The translations under genes and the position numbers were made by a program. Shown here piece by piece: positions 41,470-50,408 of a stretch of DNA of 64,000 bases; within the stretch, counting starts at the first letter, position 1, and each line of letters opens with the position of its first letter. This DNA comes from Nitrospira moscoviensis (lineage in GTDB: Bacteria > Nitrospirota > Nitrospiria > Nitrospirales > Nitrospiraceae), in NCBI RefSeq assembly GCF_001273775.1, contig NZ_CP011801.1, forward strand, positions 3,946,001 to 4,010,000. The letters run 5' to 3'. Below the pieces are notes generated by a model. That model ran no database searches, had not been told where the DNA came from, and saw only the letters and a program-made list of their open reading frames with translations.

Positions 41470-43179
41470 ATGAACCAGCAGCTCTATAAAAACACTCTCA
41501 TAGTCGGTGCCGTGGCGATTGGTGTGATCGCTGGAGTCGCCGTCGGCTTCTTCGCCGCTCACAGAATGATGGGTGACATGGCCGGGATGACAGCGAAGAA
41601 AGGGGGCGGCTCACCACTCTCGCAACATGCGGGTGAGATGAGAGGCCTGACGCAGGTGAATACGAAGGAGAGGCCCATGCAGGACATGCCAGGTATGTCC
41701 GCAGCGTCGTCTGGGGCTGTGGCCATTCCCGCTGTGGCGAGACAGTTGATCGGGGTTCGGAGTGCCCCAGTCACCTACGCGTCCTTGGGGCAAGAGATTC
41801 GCGCGGTCGGTACAGTCGGCTACGACGAACGTGGCTTGACTCAGGTCACCGTGAAAACCTCCGGGTGGGTGCGAGAAGTCTTCGTCGATTCGATCGGTCG
41901 CCCTGTACGCAAAGGCGAACCCCTCTTTACCTTTTACTCACCGGACCTCCTGGCCACGCAGGACGAGTATCTCCTTGCCGTGAGAACGCAGGTTCAACTG
42001 GCTGCGAGTCCTCTCGCTGAAGTCAAAGCCAACGCAGGCTCCCTCGTGGCGAGTTCGCGAGAGCGCTTGCGACTGTGGGACGTGACCGATCTGCAAATTG
42101 CCACGCTGGAACATCGAGGGACCGCGGAGCCGGTGCTCACGGTCTATGCCCCAGCCGATGGGTTCGTCCTCGCTCGAGAGGCCTTCCCAGGAAAGTACGT
42201 GGAGCCAGGCACGACGCTGTATGAAGTGGCGGATCTCTCCACGATTTGGATCTCTGCCGACATTTATGAATCCGAGGTCGCGGCGGTGAGGCTCAACCAA
42301 CCAGCTTCAGTCACGTTTGCCGCCTATCCAGGAACCACCTTTCACGGCAAGGTTGCCTATGTTTACCCCTCGTTGAACATCGACACCCGTACGGTGCGCG
42401 TGCGGGTGGAATTGCCGAATCCTGGGCTGAAGCTGAAGCCCGGCATGTACGGGAACGTACTCGTACAGACGGATGCGGTCCGCACCTTAGTCGTGCCGAA
42501 GGAGGCAGTCCTGGAGACGGGGCTTCGTCAACTCGTGTTCTTGGATCGGGGGCAAGGCCGTTATGAGCCGGCGTCAGTCAAGCTGGGACGTCGGAGCCAG
42601 GATGATGTGGAAGTCTTGGAGGGACTCAAGGGAGGAGATCGCATCGTCACCTCGGCCAATTTCTTGTTGGATGCAGAGAGCAAGTTGACCTCGGCGTCGA
42701 GCATGCAGGCCATGATGGGTCGGATCGGCATGGCCGATTGGCAGATGCGCGGCGCGCATGAGGGCAAGATGGAAGGGATGGAAGGTATGCAGGGGATGGG
42801 CGATATGGCAGGGATGAAGGGCATGGAGCTAGCGCCTGTGATCGTGGTCATGGAGCCCCGACAGGCTGGCGGTCTGACTCTGTCTTTGAGCACTGTGCCT
42901 GAAAAGCCAAAGGCCGGAGAGATTCTGCTCCGGCTCAATGTGACGGATCAGGTCGGCAAGCCGGTGACCAATGCGCAAGTCATGTTCGTCTATACCATGC
43001 CGATGCCGGGCATGAGTGATTCCAAGGCGACGGCTCGCCACACCAAGGATGGACTCTACGAAGGGACGGTGAGGTTCGGCATGGGCGGCACCTGGGTGGT
43101 GACGGTCAATCTGACGGTACCAGGGCGCCCGCCCATTGCCGAAAAGTTTCAGTTCTCGGTCGGCGACGGGGGCAGGTAA
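41470..43179 (+). CDS. cusB: RND periplasmic adaptor, CusB-like, with Met-rich segments
   Basis: The ATG at 41470 follows AAGGAGGAG and gives 569 residues. An N-terminal membrane anchor (about residues 9-28) is followed by a Met-rich stretch (HRMMGDMAGMTAKK and MQDMPGM). The lipoyl, barrel-sandwich and membrane-proximal domains come next (GWVREVFVDSIGRPVRKGEP, VYAPADGFVLAREAFPGKYV). A second Met-rich linker (MEGMEGMQGMGDMAGM) leads to a C-terminal beta domain of YtkA type. Methionine clusters bind Cu(I) and Ag(I), so copper/silver export is likely. The YtkA-like tail is longer than in Escherichia coli CusB. Confidence 0.9.
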   Translation: MNQQLYKNTLIVGAVAIGVIAGVAVGFFAAHRMMGDMAGMTAKKGGGSPLSQHAGEMRGLTQVNTKERPMQDMPGMSAASSGAVAIPAVARQLIGVRSAPVTYASLGQEIRAVGTVGYDERGLTQVTVKTSGWVREVFVDSIGRPVRKGEPLFTFYSPDLLATQDEYLLAVRTQVQLAASPLAEVKANAGSLVASSRERLRLWDVTDLQIATLEHRGTAEPVLTVYAPADGFVLAREAFPGKYVEPGTTLYEVADLSTIWISADIYESEVAAVRLNQPASVTFAAYPGTTFHGKVAYVYPSLNIDTRTVRVRVELPNPGLKLKPGMYGNVLVQTDAVRTLVVPKEAVLETGLRQLVFLDRGQGRYEPASVKLGRRSQDDVEVLEGLKGGDRIVTSANFLLDAESKLTSASSMQAMMGRIGMADWQMRGAHEGKMEGMEGMQGMGDMAGMKGMELAPVIVVMEPRQAGGLTLSLSTVPEKPKAGEILLRLNVTDQVGKPVTNAQVMFVYTMPMPGMSDSKATARHTKDGLYEGTVRFGMGGTWVVTVNLTVPGRPPIAEKFQFSVGDGGR

Positions 43180-43185
43180 TCGATC

Positions 43186-46100
43186 ATGATCGCGCGACTC
43201 ATTGAAGGAAGCGCCCGCAATCCCATCCTGGTCATCCTTTGTGTGTTGCTGTTGGCAGCCTGGGGAGTCTGGGCGGTATTGCAGGTTCCGCTGGATGCGA
43301 TCCCGGATCTGTCCGATGTCCAGGTGATCATCTACACCGAGTGGCAGGGGCGCAGCCCCACGTTGATGGAAGACCAGGTTACGTATCCAATCGTCACGTC
43401 TCTGCTTGCCGGGCCGAGAGTCAAACGGGTCCGAGGGGTCTCGGAATACGGAGTCTCCTATGTGTACGTGATCTTCGAAGATCGGACGGACTTGTACTGG
43501 GCAAGAAGTCGTGTACTGGAATATCTACAGAAGTTGACCGGGAAGTTGCCCTCCGGAGTCGCACCGACTCTAGGCCCTGATGCGACCGGCGTCGGGTGGG
43601 TGTATCAGTATGCACTGGTCGATGAGTCTGGCACACACGATCTGGCGCAACTCCGCAGCCTTCAGGACTGGTACCTGCGCTACCAACTCGAAAGTGTGCC
43701 TGGAGTGGCAGAAGTATCCGCGGTCGGCGGGTTCGTCAAGCAGTATCAAATCGAAGTGGACCCGAACACGTTGGCCGCCTACCGATTACCGATCAAGACG
43801 ATCATTGAAGCGGTCCGGAACAGTAATGCGGAGGTGAGCGGGCGAGTCCTAGAAATGGCCGGCACCGAATACGTGATTCGAGGGCGAGGTTACCTGCGAT
43901 CTGTGGAGGATATTGAGCTGATCCCCGTCGGGACAGATGGCCGCGGGACGCCCATCTTGATCCGGGATATTGCCCATGTCCACGTCGGGCCAGACCAGCG
44001 TCGGGGCATCGCCGAGTTGGACGGCAAGGGCCAGACGGTGGGCGGCATCGTGATTATGCGAGCCGGAGAGAACGCGCTCGCCGTGATCGATCGAATCAAA
44101 GCCAGGCTGGCAGAGATCACGCCGGCCCTGCCGAAGGGCGTCCACATCGTTCCCGCCTATGACCGGTCTGATCTGATTCATCGGGCCATTGCCGTACTGC
44201 GTGAGAAGTTGGTGGAGGAGAGCATCATCGTCAGCCTGGTCACCATCGTCTTTCTGTTTCACCTGCGCAGCGCCCTCGTGGCGATTCTCATCCTGCCTGT
44301 AGCAGTCCTGCTCGCCTTCATCCCAATGGCCTATCTGAACATCACGTCCAGCATCATGTCGCTCGGTGGGATTGCCATTGCCATCGGCGCGATGGTGGAT
44401 GCCGCCATCGTCATGGTGGAAAACGCGCACAAGCGGTTAGAACAACATCCTCATTCGGACAGGATCGAGACCATCATTGCGGCGGCCAAGGAAGTCGGCC
44501 GGTCCTTGTTCTTCTCGCTGCTGGTGATCGCCGTGTCATTCTTACCGATCTTTGCACTGGAATCACAGGAGGGCCGACTGTTTACACCGTTGGCCTATAC
44601 GAAAACGTTTGCCATGCTCTTTGCGACGGCGCTCTCGGTGACGTTAGCTCCTGTGCTGATGGTCCTCCTCATCCGGGGGCGCATTCGAGCAGAAACCAAA
44701 AATCCGTTGAACAGACTGTTGATCGCGCTGTATCGACCCATCCTCTCCGGCGCGCTGCGCGTCCGGTGGCTGACACTCGGGGTGGCAGTGGCGGCGGTCG
44801 GGCTCACGGTGCCGGTATTCATGCGTCTGGGGGCGGAGTTCATGCCGCCGCTGAACGAGGGAACGATCCTGTACATGCCGACCACCGTCCCTGGTCTCTC
44901 CATCCCCGAAGCGGCCAAGGTGTTGCAGGTCCAGGACCAGTTGCTCACGACCTTTCCGGAAGTGGAACGGGTGTTCGGCAAGATGGGGAAGGCCCCGACC
45001 GCCACCGATCCGGCCTTCGTGGGAATGGCCGAGATCACGGTTACTCTCAAACCGGAAGCGCAATGGCGGCCCGGCATGACGTGGGAGCGTTTATTGGATG
45101 AAATGGATGCCAAGCTGCGCATTCCTGGATTTCCGAACATCTGGTGGATGCCGATTCAGACCCGGACCGAGATGATCACAACCGGCGTGCGCAGCCCGGT
45201 CGGCATCAAAGTCTTGGGGCCGGACTTGAAGACGATTGAGAAAATCGGCGTAGAGGTCGAACAGGCTTTAGGGCCCGTGCCTGGCACGAAAAGCGCCTTT
45301 GCTGAACGGCTCAACGAGGGGTATTACCTGGATCTGATCGTGAACCGACGCGAGGCGGCCCGCTATGGCTTGACGGTGGGAGATGTGCAAGCGGTCATTA
45401 CCACAGCCATCGGGGGAGAAACCGTAACGACGACGGTCGAGGGGCGGGAACGATATCCAGTGAATGTGCGCTACAAGCGCGAACTACGCGATGACCCAGA
45501 CCGGCTCAAGAGGGTACTGATTCCCACGCCGAGCGGCGCGCAGGTTCCGCTCGGACAAATTGCAGATCTCGTCATCACGCAGGGGCCGCCGTCGATTGCG
45601 GATGAGGCGGGAGCGCTGGCCGGTTTGGTCTCGGTCGCGGTCAGCGACCGCGATCTTCGCGGCTACGTCGAAGACGCCCAACGCGCGGTGCGAGACCGGG
45701 TAAAGTTACCTCCTGGCTACCGGATGATCTGGACCGGTCAATACGAGCATCTGGTGCGGGCCGAAGAACGATTAAAGCTCGTGGTTCCTGTGACCCTGGC
45801 CTTGATCCTCTTGCTCCTGTATCTCAATTTCCGCTCTCTCGCGAAATCGCTGATCGTCTTGCTGTCCGTCCCCTTCGCCGCGATCGGGGCCATCTGGTAT
45901 CTCGACTATCTGGGCTACAACCTCAGCGTGGCGGTTTGGGTGGGCATCATCGCCCTAGCCGGCGTGGCGGCGGAGACGGGCGTGGTCATGCTCGTCTATC
46001 TCGATGAGGCCTATGAGCGGCGGGTACGCGAAGGTCGCATGACGACGACACAGGATCTACGAGAAGCCGTTCTGGAAGGAGCGGTCCAAAGGGTACGGCC

Positions 46101-46299
46101 AAAGATGATGACAGTCGCCGCGATTATGGGCGGATTGCTCCCCATTATGTGGACCACTGGGACGGGCGCGGACGTCATGAAACGCATCGCGGCACCGATG
46201 ATCGGCGGGATGGTCAGCTCGACAGTGCTCACGCTGCTCGTGATTCCGATCCTCTATGCCTTGTGGCGCGGACAATGGTCAAGACCTGGCATCAGGTGA
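43186..46299 (+). CDS. cusA: Heavy-metal RND efflux pump inner-membrane subunit, CusA-like
   Basis: This 1037-residue RND pump has 12 membrane helices and two large periplasmic loops. Typical blocks are the N-terminal helix ARNPILVILCVLLL-like region, TEWQGRSPTLMEDQVTYPIV, GAMVDAAIVMVENAHKRLEQ in helix four and GVAAETGVVMLVYLDEAYER in helix ten. With the Met-rich CusB it should export Cu(I)/Ag(I), although the substrate Met residues were not individually checked. It starts 6 bp after cusB. The last residues (SRPGIR) are encoded by DNA that repeats part of the exported DsrE gene, so the 3' end may be rearranged. Confidence 0.93.
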   Translation: MIARLIEGSARNPILVILCVLLLAAWGVWAVLQVPLDAIPDLSDVQVIIYTEWQGRSPTLMEDQVTYPIVTSLLAGPRVKRVRGVSEYGVSYVYVIFEDRTDLYWARSRVLEYLQKLTGKLPSGVAPTLGPDATGVGWVYQYALVDESGTHDLAQLRSLQDWYLRYQLESVPGVAEVSAVGGFVKQYQIEVDPNTLAAYRLPIKTIIEAVRNSNAEVSGRVLEMAGTEYVIRGRGYLRSVEDIELIPVGTDGRGTPILIRDIAHVHVGPDQRRGIAELDGKGQTVGGIVIMRAGENALAVIDRIKARLAEITPALPKGVHIVPAYDRSDLIHRAIAVLREKLVEESIIVSLVTIVFLFHLRSALVAILILPVAVLLAFIPMAYLNITSSIMSLGGIAIAIGAMVDAAIVMVENAHKRLEQHPHSDRIETIIAAAKEVGRSLFFSLLVIAVSFLPIFALESQEGRLFTPLAYTKTFAMLFATALSVTLAPVLMVLLIRGRIRAETKNPLNRLLIALYRPILSGALRVRWLTLGVAVAAVGLTVPVFMRLGAEFMPPLNEGTILYMPTTVPGLSIPEAAKVLQVQDQLLTTFPEVERVFGKMGKAPTATDPAFVGMAEITVTLKPEAQWRPGMTWERLLDEMDAKLRIPGFPNIWWMPIQTRTEMITTGVRSPVGIKVLGPDLKTIEKIGVEVEQALGPVPGTKSAFAERLNEGYYLDLIVNRREAARYGLTVGDVQAVITTAIGGETVTTTVEGRERYPVNVRYKRELRDDPDRLKRVLIPTPSGAQVPLGQIADLVITQGPPSIADEAGALAGLVSVAVSDRDLRGYVEDAQRAVRDRVKLPPGYRMIWTGQYEHLVRAEERLKLVVPVTLALILLLLYLNFRSLAKSLIVLLSVPFAAIGAIWYLDYLGYNLSVAVWVGIIALAGVAAETGVVMLVYLDEAYERRVREGRMTTTQDLREAVLEGAVQRVRPKMMTVAAIMGGLLPIMWTTGTGADVMKRIAAPMIGGMVSSTVLTLLVIPILYALWRGQWSRPGIR

Positions 46300-46316
46300 C
46301 GATTCTGGTGGATGCG
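46294..46316 (+). repeat. 23-bp repeat at the end of cusA (copy B)
   Basis: This segment is identical to 39238-39260 and starts inside the last codons of cusA. The stop codon TGA at 46297-46299 lies within it. In the alternative frame it would encode VTILVDA, as in the DsrE-like gene, but only for a few codons. It marks a remnant of that gene after cusA. Confidence 0.75.
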
Positions 46317-46406
46317 CATCGGTGCGCTGGGGGCACTGTGAGGTGGCCCCGATCTCGCTGGGGCAATAAGCGCTCCGGAGTGCCGTCGGCCTGCACGAAG
46401 TGGCTG

Positions 46407-46784
46407 TTAGAGGCGTTTCCGGTTTCTGAAGTAGGTCCAGGCGTCAATCGTATCGAGCACCAAGGAGATGGCCATGGAGACCGACAAGACCAGCAAATAG
46501 CGTTTGAAGGACGCCTCAGCGGCAGAAATCTGCGTGACAACATAGGCCAGGAGCGGAATCCAAGGGACGTGGCCGAGCCCAAGGACCTTAGTGAATCCAT
46601 ATCGCGCATAGAGCCCCATCATCAGCATCGCGCTCGCGAGAAAATTCATGAAGATGAGCTGGGCGACCGCTTCCTGCCAGAAGGCGAGACTCGCCATGTT
46701 GACGAGCATGAGAAACAAGACCCACAGGGAGACCCAGAGGGGCTGCTGGATCAATTCGATAAAAAATCGTAACGGGTTTCTCAT
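46407..46784 (-). CDS. Small inner-membrane protein, four predicted helices
   Basis: This 125-residue protein has hydrophobic segments at about residues 15-36, 40-58, 70-88 and 94-113. The first includes LWVSLWVLFLMLVNMASLAF. Charged ends (MRNPLRFF..., YFRNRKRL) suggest both termini in the cytoplasm. I do not recognise a specific function. It stands opposite to cusA and is followed upstream by the DsrE gene on the same strand. Confidence 0.75.
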   Translation of the reverse strand: MRNPLRFFIELIQQPLWVSLWVLFLMLVNMASLAFWQEAVAQLIFMNFLASAMLMMGLYARYGFTKVLGLGHVPWIPLLAYVVTQISAAEASFKRYLLVLSVSMAISLVLDTIDAWTYFRNRKRL

Positions 46785-46895
46785 GGCCTGGTTTCCTTCC
46801 GATGATGGGGATCGGCAGTGTGTTGATGCTCACTGCAAGGGGCGGACACCCGGCCGTGGAGATTGCGCCGTCCGGATGTCCGATGGTTCACGAAA

Positions 46896-47252
46896 TTAGA
46901 ATGTGATGACCTGATACCCCTGGGACACGAGCTTCTTGAAGCTCGGATGACCGTCGTATTCTCCCGCCAGCTTCACGCCGCAGGCCACGACCTGATCCTT
47001 CACACCGAACGCGCCGGCGCAAAAGTCGCACGCCCCACTGATTCGATCCTTCACCGCCACATAGAGCCCGTGGGCCCTATGATCGGGCTTCTCCAGTTCC
47101 GGAATCCACTTGGGCCCGGCGCCATCGAAAATGAGCTGGACGTCGTCGTGGGCGTCCTTGAACTCTTTGACGGCTTCCATTGCGTTGACCACACGTCCCA
47201 ATCCTTCATGGGTGTCTGTGTCGGCTAACACAATAATGGCGACTTTGGCCAT
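46896..47252 (-). CDS. DsrE-family protein (cytoplasmic)
   Basis: This 118-residue protein has a DsrE/DsrF-like alpha/beta fold (KVAIIVLADTDTHEGLGRVV, DVQLIFDGAGPKWIPEL). Cysteines in GACDFCAGAFG and VACGVKL are candidate persulfide or thiol sites. It has no signal peptide. The gene at 57968 is a clear paralogue with the same GRV-NA, GAG--W and ACGV positions. Possible roles are sulfur relay or thiol-redox sensing. AAAGGAG precedes the start on the minus strand. Confidence 0.85.
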   Translation of the reverse strand: MAKVAIIVLADTDTHEGLGRVVNAMEAVKEFKDAHDDVQLIFDGAGPKWIPELEKPDHRAHGLYVAVKDRISGACDFCAGAFGVKDQVVACGVKLAGEYDGHPSFKKLVSQGYQVITF

Positions 47253-47504
47253 GCTGCACTCCTTTCATAACGAACAGGTGAATATTAAGAACTCTCTCCG
47301 TCTCATCGGTGGGACGGCCGCGGCGTGATCCCGCAATAAGTTTTGCACTCTACTGCGGAGCACTCAGAAGTTCTGTGGGCTGGATTACAAGTGCACGAAG
47401 AAAGAATGGAGAACACGTGAGGTACCTTACAGATCGGCGGCGAGACACCTGCTAGCATCGGGCTCAGGATAGCCACATGTTTCCCATCCACAAGGAGGTG
47501 AATC

Positions 47505-47717
47505 GTGACCTGTGAACGATGCAACGGGCTGATGGTGCAGGAGCGGATCTGCGATCTCGAAGGGAGGAGCAGCAGCCTGTGCGTGGACGGTTATCGCTGC
47601 CTGCTCTGCGGTGATCTGGTCGATGCGCTGATTCTTGAACACCGAAAACGATCCACGGCTTCAGCCGAGTCCATTCAGTTCACCAGTCCCCGTATGCCGC
47701 GGCTCGTCGCGGCCTAA
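47505..47717 (+). CDS. Small zinc-ribbon protein
   Basis: A GTG at 47505 preceded by AAGGAGGTGAATC opens a 70-codon frame. Two CxxC pairs, CERC near the N-terminus and CLLC in the middle (GYRCLLCGDLVDALI), would form one zinc ribbon. It has no other motif. It heads a run of four same-direction genes to 49432. Nucleic-acid or protein binding is possible, but the function is unknown. Confidence 0.75.
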   Translation: MTCERCNGLMVQERICDLEGRSSSLCVDGYRCLLCGDLVDALILEHRKRSTASAESIQFTSPRMPRLVAA

Positions 47718-47771
47718 CGTGAGCGCGATCAAAACCCAGCCCATGCATCCCGTTCGACAGGGAGGCCCGCC

Positions 47772-48020
47772 ATGACCGTTCTCGACGACCCAGTAATGGC
47801 CTTACGTATTCAGCTCCACCAACTCCCCTGTCCGACTTGTGGAGCCCACGAACTGATGCCGAAACTTCAGTGTGATTACTATCCTGATGGTTGCCTCTGG
47901 TTTGTGTACTGCGGCCATTGCCAGTCGCAGTACCACTTGGATCATCGGACTGTGCCTGCCGGGGAACAGCGCCCGAGCGGCTCGGGCATCGGAAACCAGA
48001 CCAGCATCTCAGGCCTATGA
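47772..48020 (+). CDS. Small zinc-finger-like protein
   Basis: This 82-residue frame contains CPTCGAHE and, after about 25 residues, YCGHCQSQYH, two CxxC pairs of a zinc-ribbon type. The C-terminal 20 residues are Gly/Ser-rich and probably disordered. The gene lies between another ribbon protein and a CBS protein. Function not recognised. Confidence 0.65.
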   Translation: MTVLDDPVMALRIQLHQLPCPTCGAHELMPKLQCDYYPDGCLWFVYCGHCQSQYHLDHRTVPAGEQRPSGSGIGNQTSISGL

Positions 48021-48041
48021 GCGAAACGAAGGGAGGCTTCC

Positions 48042-48503
48042 ATGCGAATCCATGAGGTGATGTCTACGGGAGTCGTCACAAGCATCCCGATAGAAACCGT
48101 GCGGGACGTGGTCGTGAAAATGCTAAGCCGGCATTGCGGGGCCATTCCAATCGTCAGTGCCAATCAGGAATTACTCGGGATCGTCACGCTGCGCGACGTC
48201 ATGCTGCCGATGTATCCCAACTATGGCGACTACATTCATGATGCGGTGCACAGCCGGGACTTTCTGGAAATGGAGCACAACTATCCCGAGGTGCTGGGAA
48301 AGAAGGCCGAGGAGATCATGGTACGCAACCCGCTGACGGTCTCACCGGAAACACCCATCCTTGAAGCGGCGTCGTATATGGGGTTGAAGAATTTTCGCCG
48401 TCTTCCGGTCGCCGACCACGGCACGCTCGTCGGCATGGTCAGCATCGGCGACATTCACCGAGGCCTCTTTTTTGCGCGTGGTGGCTGCGAAGTAGACGCA
48501 TGA
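48042..48503 (+). CDS. Tandem CBS-domain protein
   Basis: The 153-residue protein consists of two CBS domains: VMSTGVVTSIPIETVRDVVV... and IMVRNPLTVSPETPILEAAS.... Each ends in a GIVTLRD/GMVSIGD-type strand-helix unit. Such pairs bind adenine nucleotides or SAM and act as energy or redox sensors. No enzymatic domain is fused. The stop overlaps the start of the peptidase gene (ATGA), so the two are translated together. Confidence 0.9.
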   Translation: MRIHEVMSTGVVTSIPIETVRDVVVKMLSRHCGAIPIVSANQELLGIVTLRDVMLPMYPNYGDYIHDAVHSRDFLEMEHNYPEVLGKKAEEIMVRNPLTVSPETPILEAASYMGLKNFRRLPVADHGTLVGMVSIGDIHRGLFFARGGCEVDA

Positions 48504-49432
48504 GTCACCAGCCATCCCCATACGGTTCAAGGCCTGTCGCTCGCAGGACACTTCTGTCTCTTGGCGCGACCGCGGCATGGCGCATCGTCATGTCGGTGAG
48601 CGTCATGGGAAGCCTCGCCGCGTGCTACCGCGCTCCCGGCACGGCGCGCGACCAGCTCATTTTCTTCTCGGAAGAGAAGGAACTGGAATTCGGACTCAGC
48701 GCCTATCGGGAGGTGTTGCGGCACGCGCGCGTGAGCGAGAACAGCGAGACGAACGACATGGTCCAACGGGTCGGGCAGCGGATCGCCAACGCCTCGAACA
48801 AACCTCAGTATCAGTGGGAATTCGCCGTGATTGACGATGACAAGACGATCAACGCCTTTGCGTTGCCCGGCGGGAAGGTGGCGGTGTTTACTGGGCTGCT
48901 CAAGGTGACGAAAAGCGAAGCGGGGTTGGCCACGGTGATCGGCCATGAAGTGGCGCACGCGCTCCAGCGTCATGGAGTCGAGCGGATGAGCCGGAGCATC
49001 ATCGATCAAATCGCCCAACTGGGCGCGATCGGCGCCGCGGCGGCTGGGCAGGCAGGGGGAGGCGCGATCCAGGGTGTATTGGGGGCCTACGGCGTCAACG
49101 TGTCCCTGCCGTTCAATCGCAAGCAAGAATCGGAAGCGGACTACATCGGACTGCGATTGATGGCGCAGGCGGGCTACGACCCGCGCGAAGCCGTGCCGTT
49201 CTGGGAACGCATGAGCGGCTGCCCCAAACAGATGATCGGGAAACTGTGCTTCCGCTCGCAACATGCCATTCCCGAGTTTCTCTCCACGCATCCATCCGAT
49301 CTGACGCGTATCAATCAGATCGAAGGGTGGTTGCCGGATGCGTTGCAGCATTACCACGGCCCTGACGGCGGGATTCTCCCGCGTCGTGCTCCGTACCAGC
49401 CACTCATCGGGCCGATGCCGAAAGAGAGTTAG
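48500..49432 (+). CDS. M48-family zinc metallopeptidase, lipoprotein
   Basis: This 310-residue protein has an N-terminal export signal containing Arg-Arg and a lipobox at GSLAAC, so it is likely a membrane-anchored lipoprotein. The zinc motif HEVAH is intact in VIGHEVAHALQRHG, and the third ligand Glu lies in KQESEADYIGLRLM. It resembles BepA/LoiP-type peptidases that degrade misassembled outer-membrane proteins. Confidence 0.9.
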   Translation: MSHQPSPYGSRPVARRTLLSLGATAAWRIVMSVSVMGSLAACYRAPGTARDQLIFFSEEKELEFGLSAYREVLRHARVSENSETNDMVQRVGQRIANASNKPQYQWEFAVIDDDKTINAFALPGGKVAVFTGLLKVTKSEAGLATVIGHEVAHALQRHGVERMSRSIIDQIAQLGAIGAAAAGQAGGGAIQGVLGAYGVNVSLPFNRKQESEADYIGLRLMAQAGYDPREAVPFWERMSGCPKQMIGKLCFRSQHAIPEFLSTHPSDLTRINQIEGWLPDALQHYHGPDGGILPRRAPYQPLIGPMPKES

Positions 49433-49636
49433 GAACATAATAGATCTGCTGGGCCATTTCTGGCCAGCGTGGCTCATCATCGAAGTGTGGACGATTGTGG
49501 GTCTCAAGGGGAGGCAAGATGGGGCTAGGCCATCTTAATAAGCTTGCTCTACCGCTCAATCGAGATTGTTCGAGGCAAACATGGAAGGATCTGACAGCCA
49601 TCGTCGGCAGGTGAGGCCACCATCAGATGGCAAGGC

Positions 49637-49666
49637 TTGACATATGGACCGTTCGGTTCATATAGT
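49637..49666 (+). promoter_or_regulatory. Promoter of tetR gene with palindromic operator
   Basis: A TTGACA -35 box (49637-49642) and a TATAGT -10 box (49661-49666) are 18 bp apart. The spacer holds the dyad TGGACCGTTCGGTTCA (49645-49660), an imperfect copy of the perfect palindrome at 50281-50296. Binding there would block RNA polymerase, so the regulator encoded just downstream probably represses itself. Confidence 0.8.
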
Positions 49667-49673
49667 GATTGTT

Positions 49674-50261
49674 ATGACGCTTGGCCGCCCTATCGAATTT
49701 GATCCGGAGAAGGCACTGGATGCAGCCGTAGACGTATTCTGGTGCAAGGGCTATGAGGCCACGTCGATGAGCGACTTGCTCACTGCCATGAAACTCTCCA
49801 AGAGCAGTCTCTACCAGAGCTTCGGCGGCAAACGCCAGTTATTTACACGGTGTTTGACTCGTTATCAGGAACGGTTCACTTCAGAACTGAGCCATGGTTT
49901 GAGGGAAGCCAAGTCTGGACGACGTTTCATAGAAGCAGTCTTTCGGGCCGTTGCCGATACGGCGCAGCAGCCGGACGGTGAAAAGGGTTGTCTCGTCGCC
50001 AATTCAGCCAGCGAGTTGGGTCAGCGGGATACCGTCTTCGCGAAGCCAGTGGCTCAGGGTTTGCACGGTCTCGGAGACGTGTTTAGAGCCGCGCTCAAGC
50101 GGGCTCAAACGGAAGGTGAAGTGTCGCCTCATGCCGATCTCAATGCGCTGGCTAGCTATCTGGTGAGCTCCATGACCGGCTTGAGGACGCTCATCAAAGC
50201 GGGCCTGGATAAACGAGCGGCGCGATCCATGGTTCCTTTGATTCTTAAGTCGGTGGAGTAA
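49674..50261 (+). CDS. TetR/AcrR-family transcriptional repressor
   Basis: The ATG at 49674 gives MTLGRPIEFDPEKALDAAVD, the usual start of this family; the frame opens at 49644 inside the promoter. The HTH is TSMSDLLTAMKLSKSSLYQSF. The C-terminal ligand domain (about residues 60-195) has two cysteines of interest, C64-equivalent in FTRCLTRY and the one in KGCLVANSA, which could sense electrophiles. Identical dyads upstream of this gene and of the dehydrogenase at 50409 are its likely operators. Confidence 0.9.
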   Translation: MTLGRPIEFDPEKALDAAVDVFWCKGYEATSMSDLLTAMKLSKSSLYQSFGGKRQLFTRCLTRYQERFTSELSHGLREAKSGRRFIEAVFRAVADTAQQPDGEKGCLVANSASELGQRDTVFAKPVAQGLHGLGDVFRAALKRAQTEGEVSPHADLNALASYLVSSMTGLRTLIKAGLDKRAARSMVPLILKSVE

Positions 50262-50280
50262 GTGTTTTTTTGGCTAAATA

Positions 50281-50296
50281 TGGACCGATCGGTCCA
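50281..50296 (+). promoter_or_regulatory. TetR-type operator before the dehydrogenase operon
   Basis: TGGACCGATCGGTCCA is a perfect 16-bp palindrome, 112 bp before the dehydrogenase start. It matches the dyad in the tetR promoter at 13 of 16 positions. A TATAAG box follows at 50298. Confidence 0.8.
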
Positions 50297-50408
50297 GTAT
50301 AAGTATGGGATCTTGAGGATGGGGCCGCAAAGACATGCGTGGATCGCGATGCACCTTGTGAGCCGATAGAACACGGGTTTAGGAGCGCTACAAAGGAGGA
50401 GATGATAG

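Noticed and set aside
49113..49295. Minus-strand frame inside the M48 peptidase gene
   Set aside because: It is an antisense shadow of a gene with an intact HEVAH motif and lipobox.
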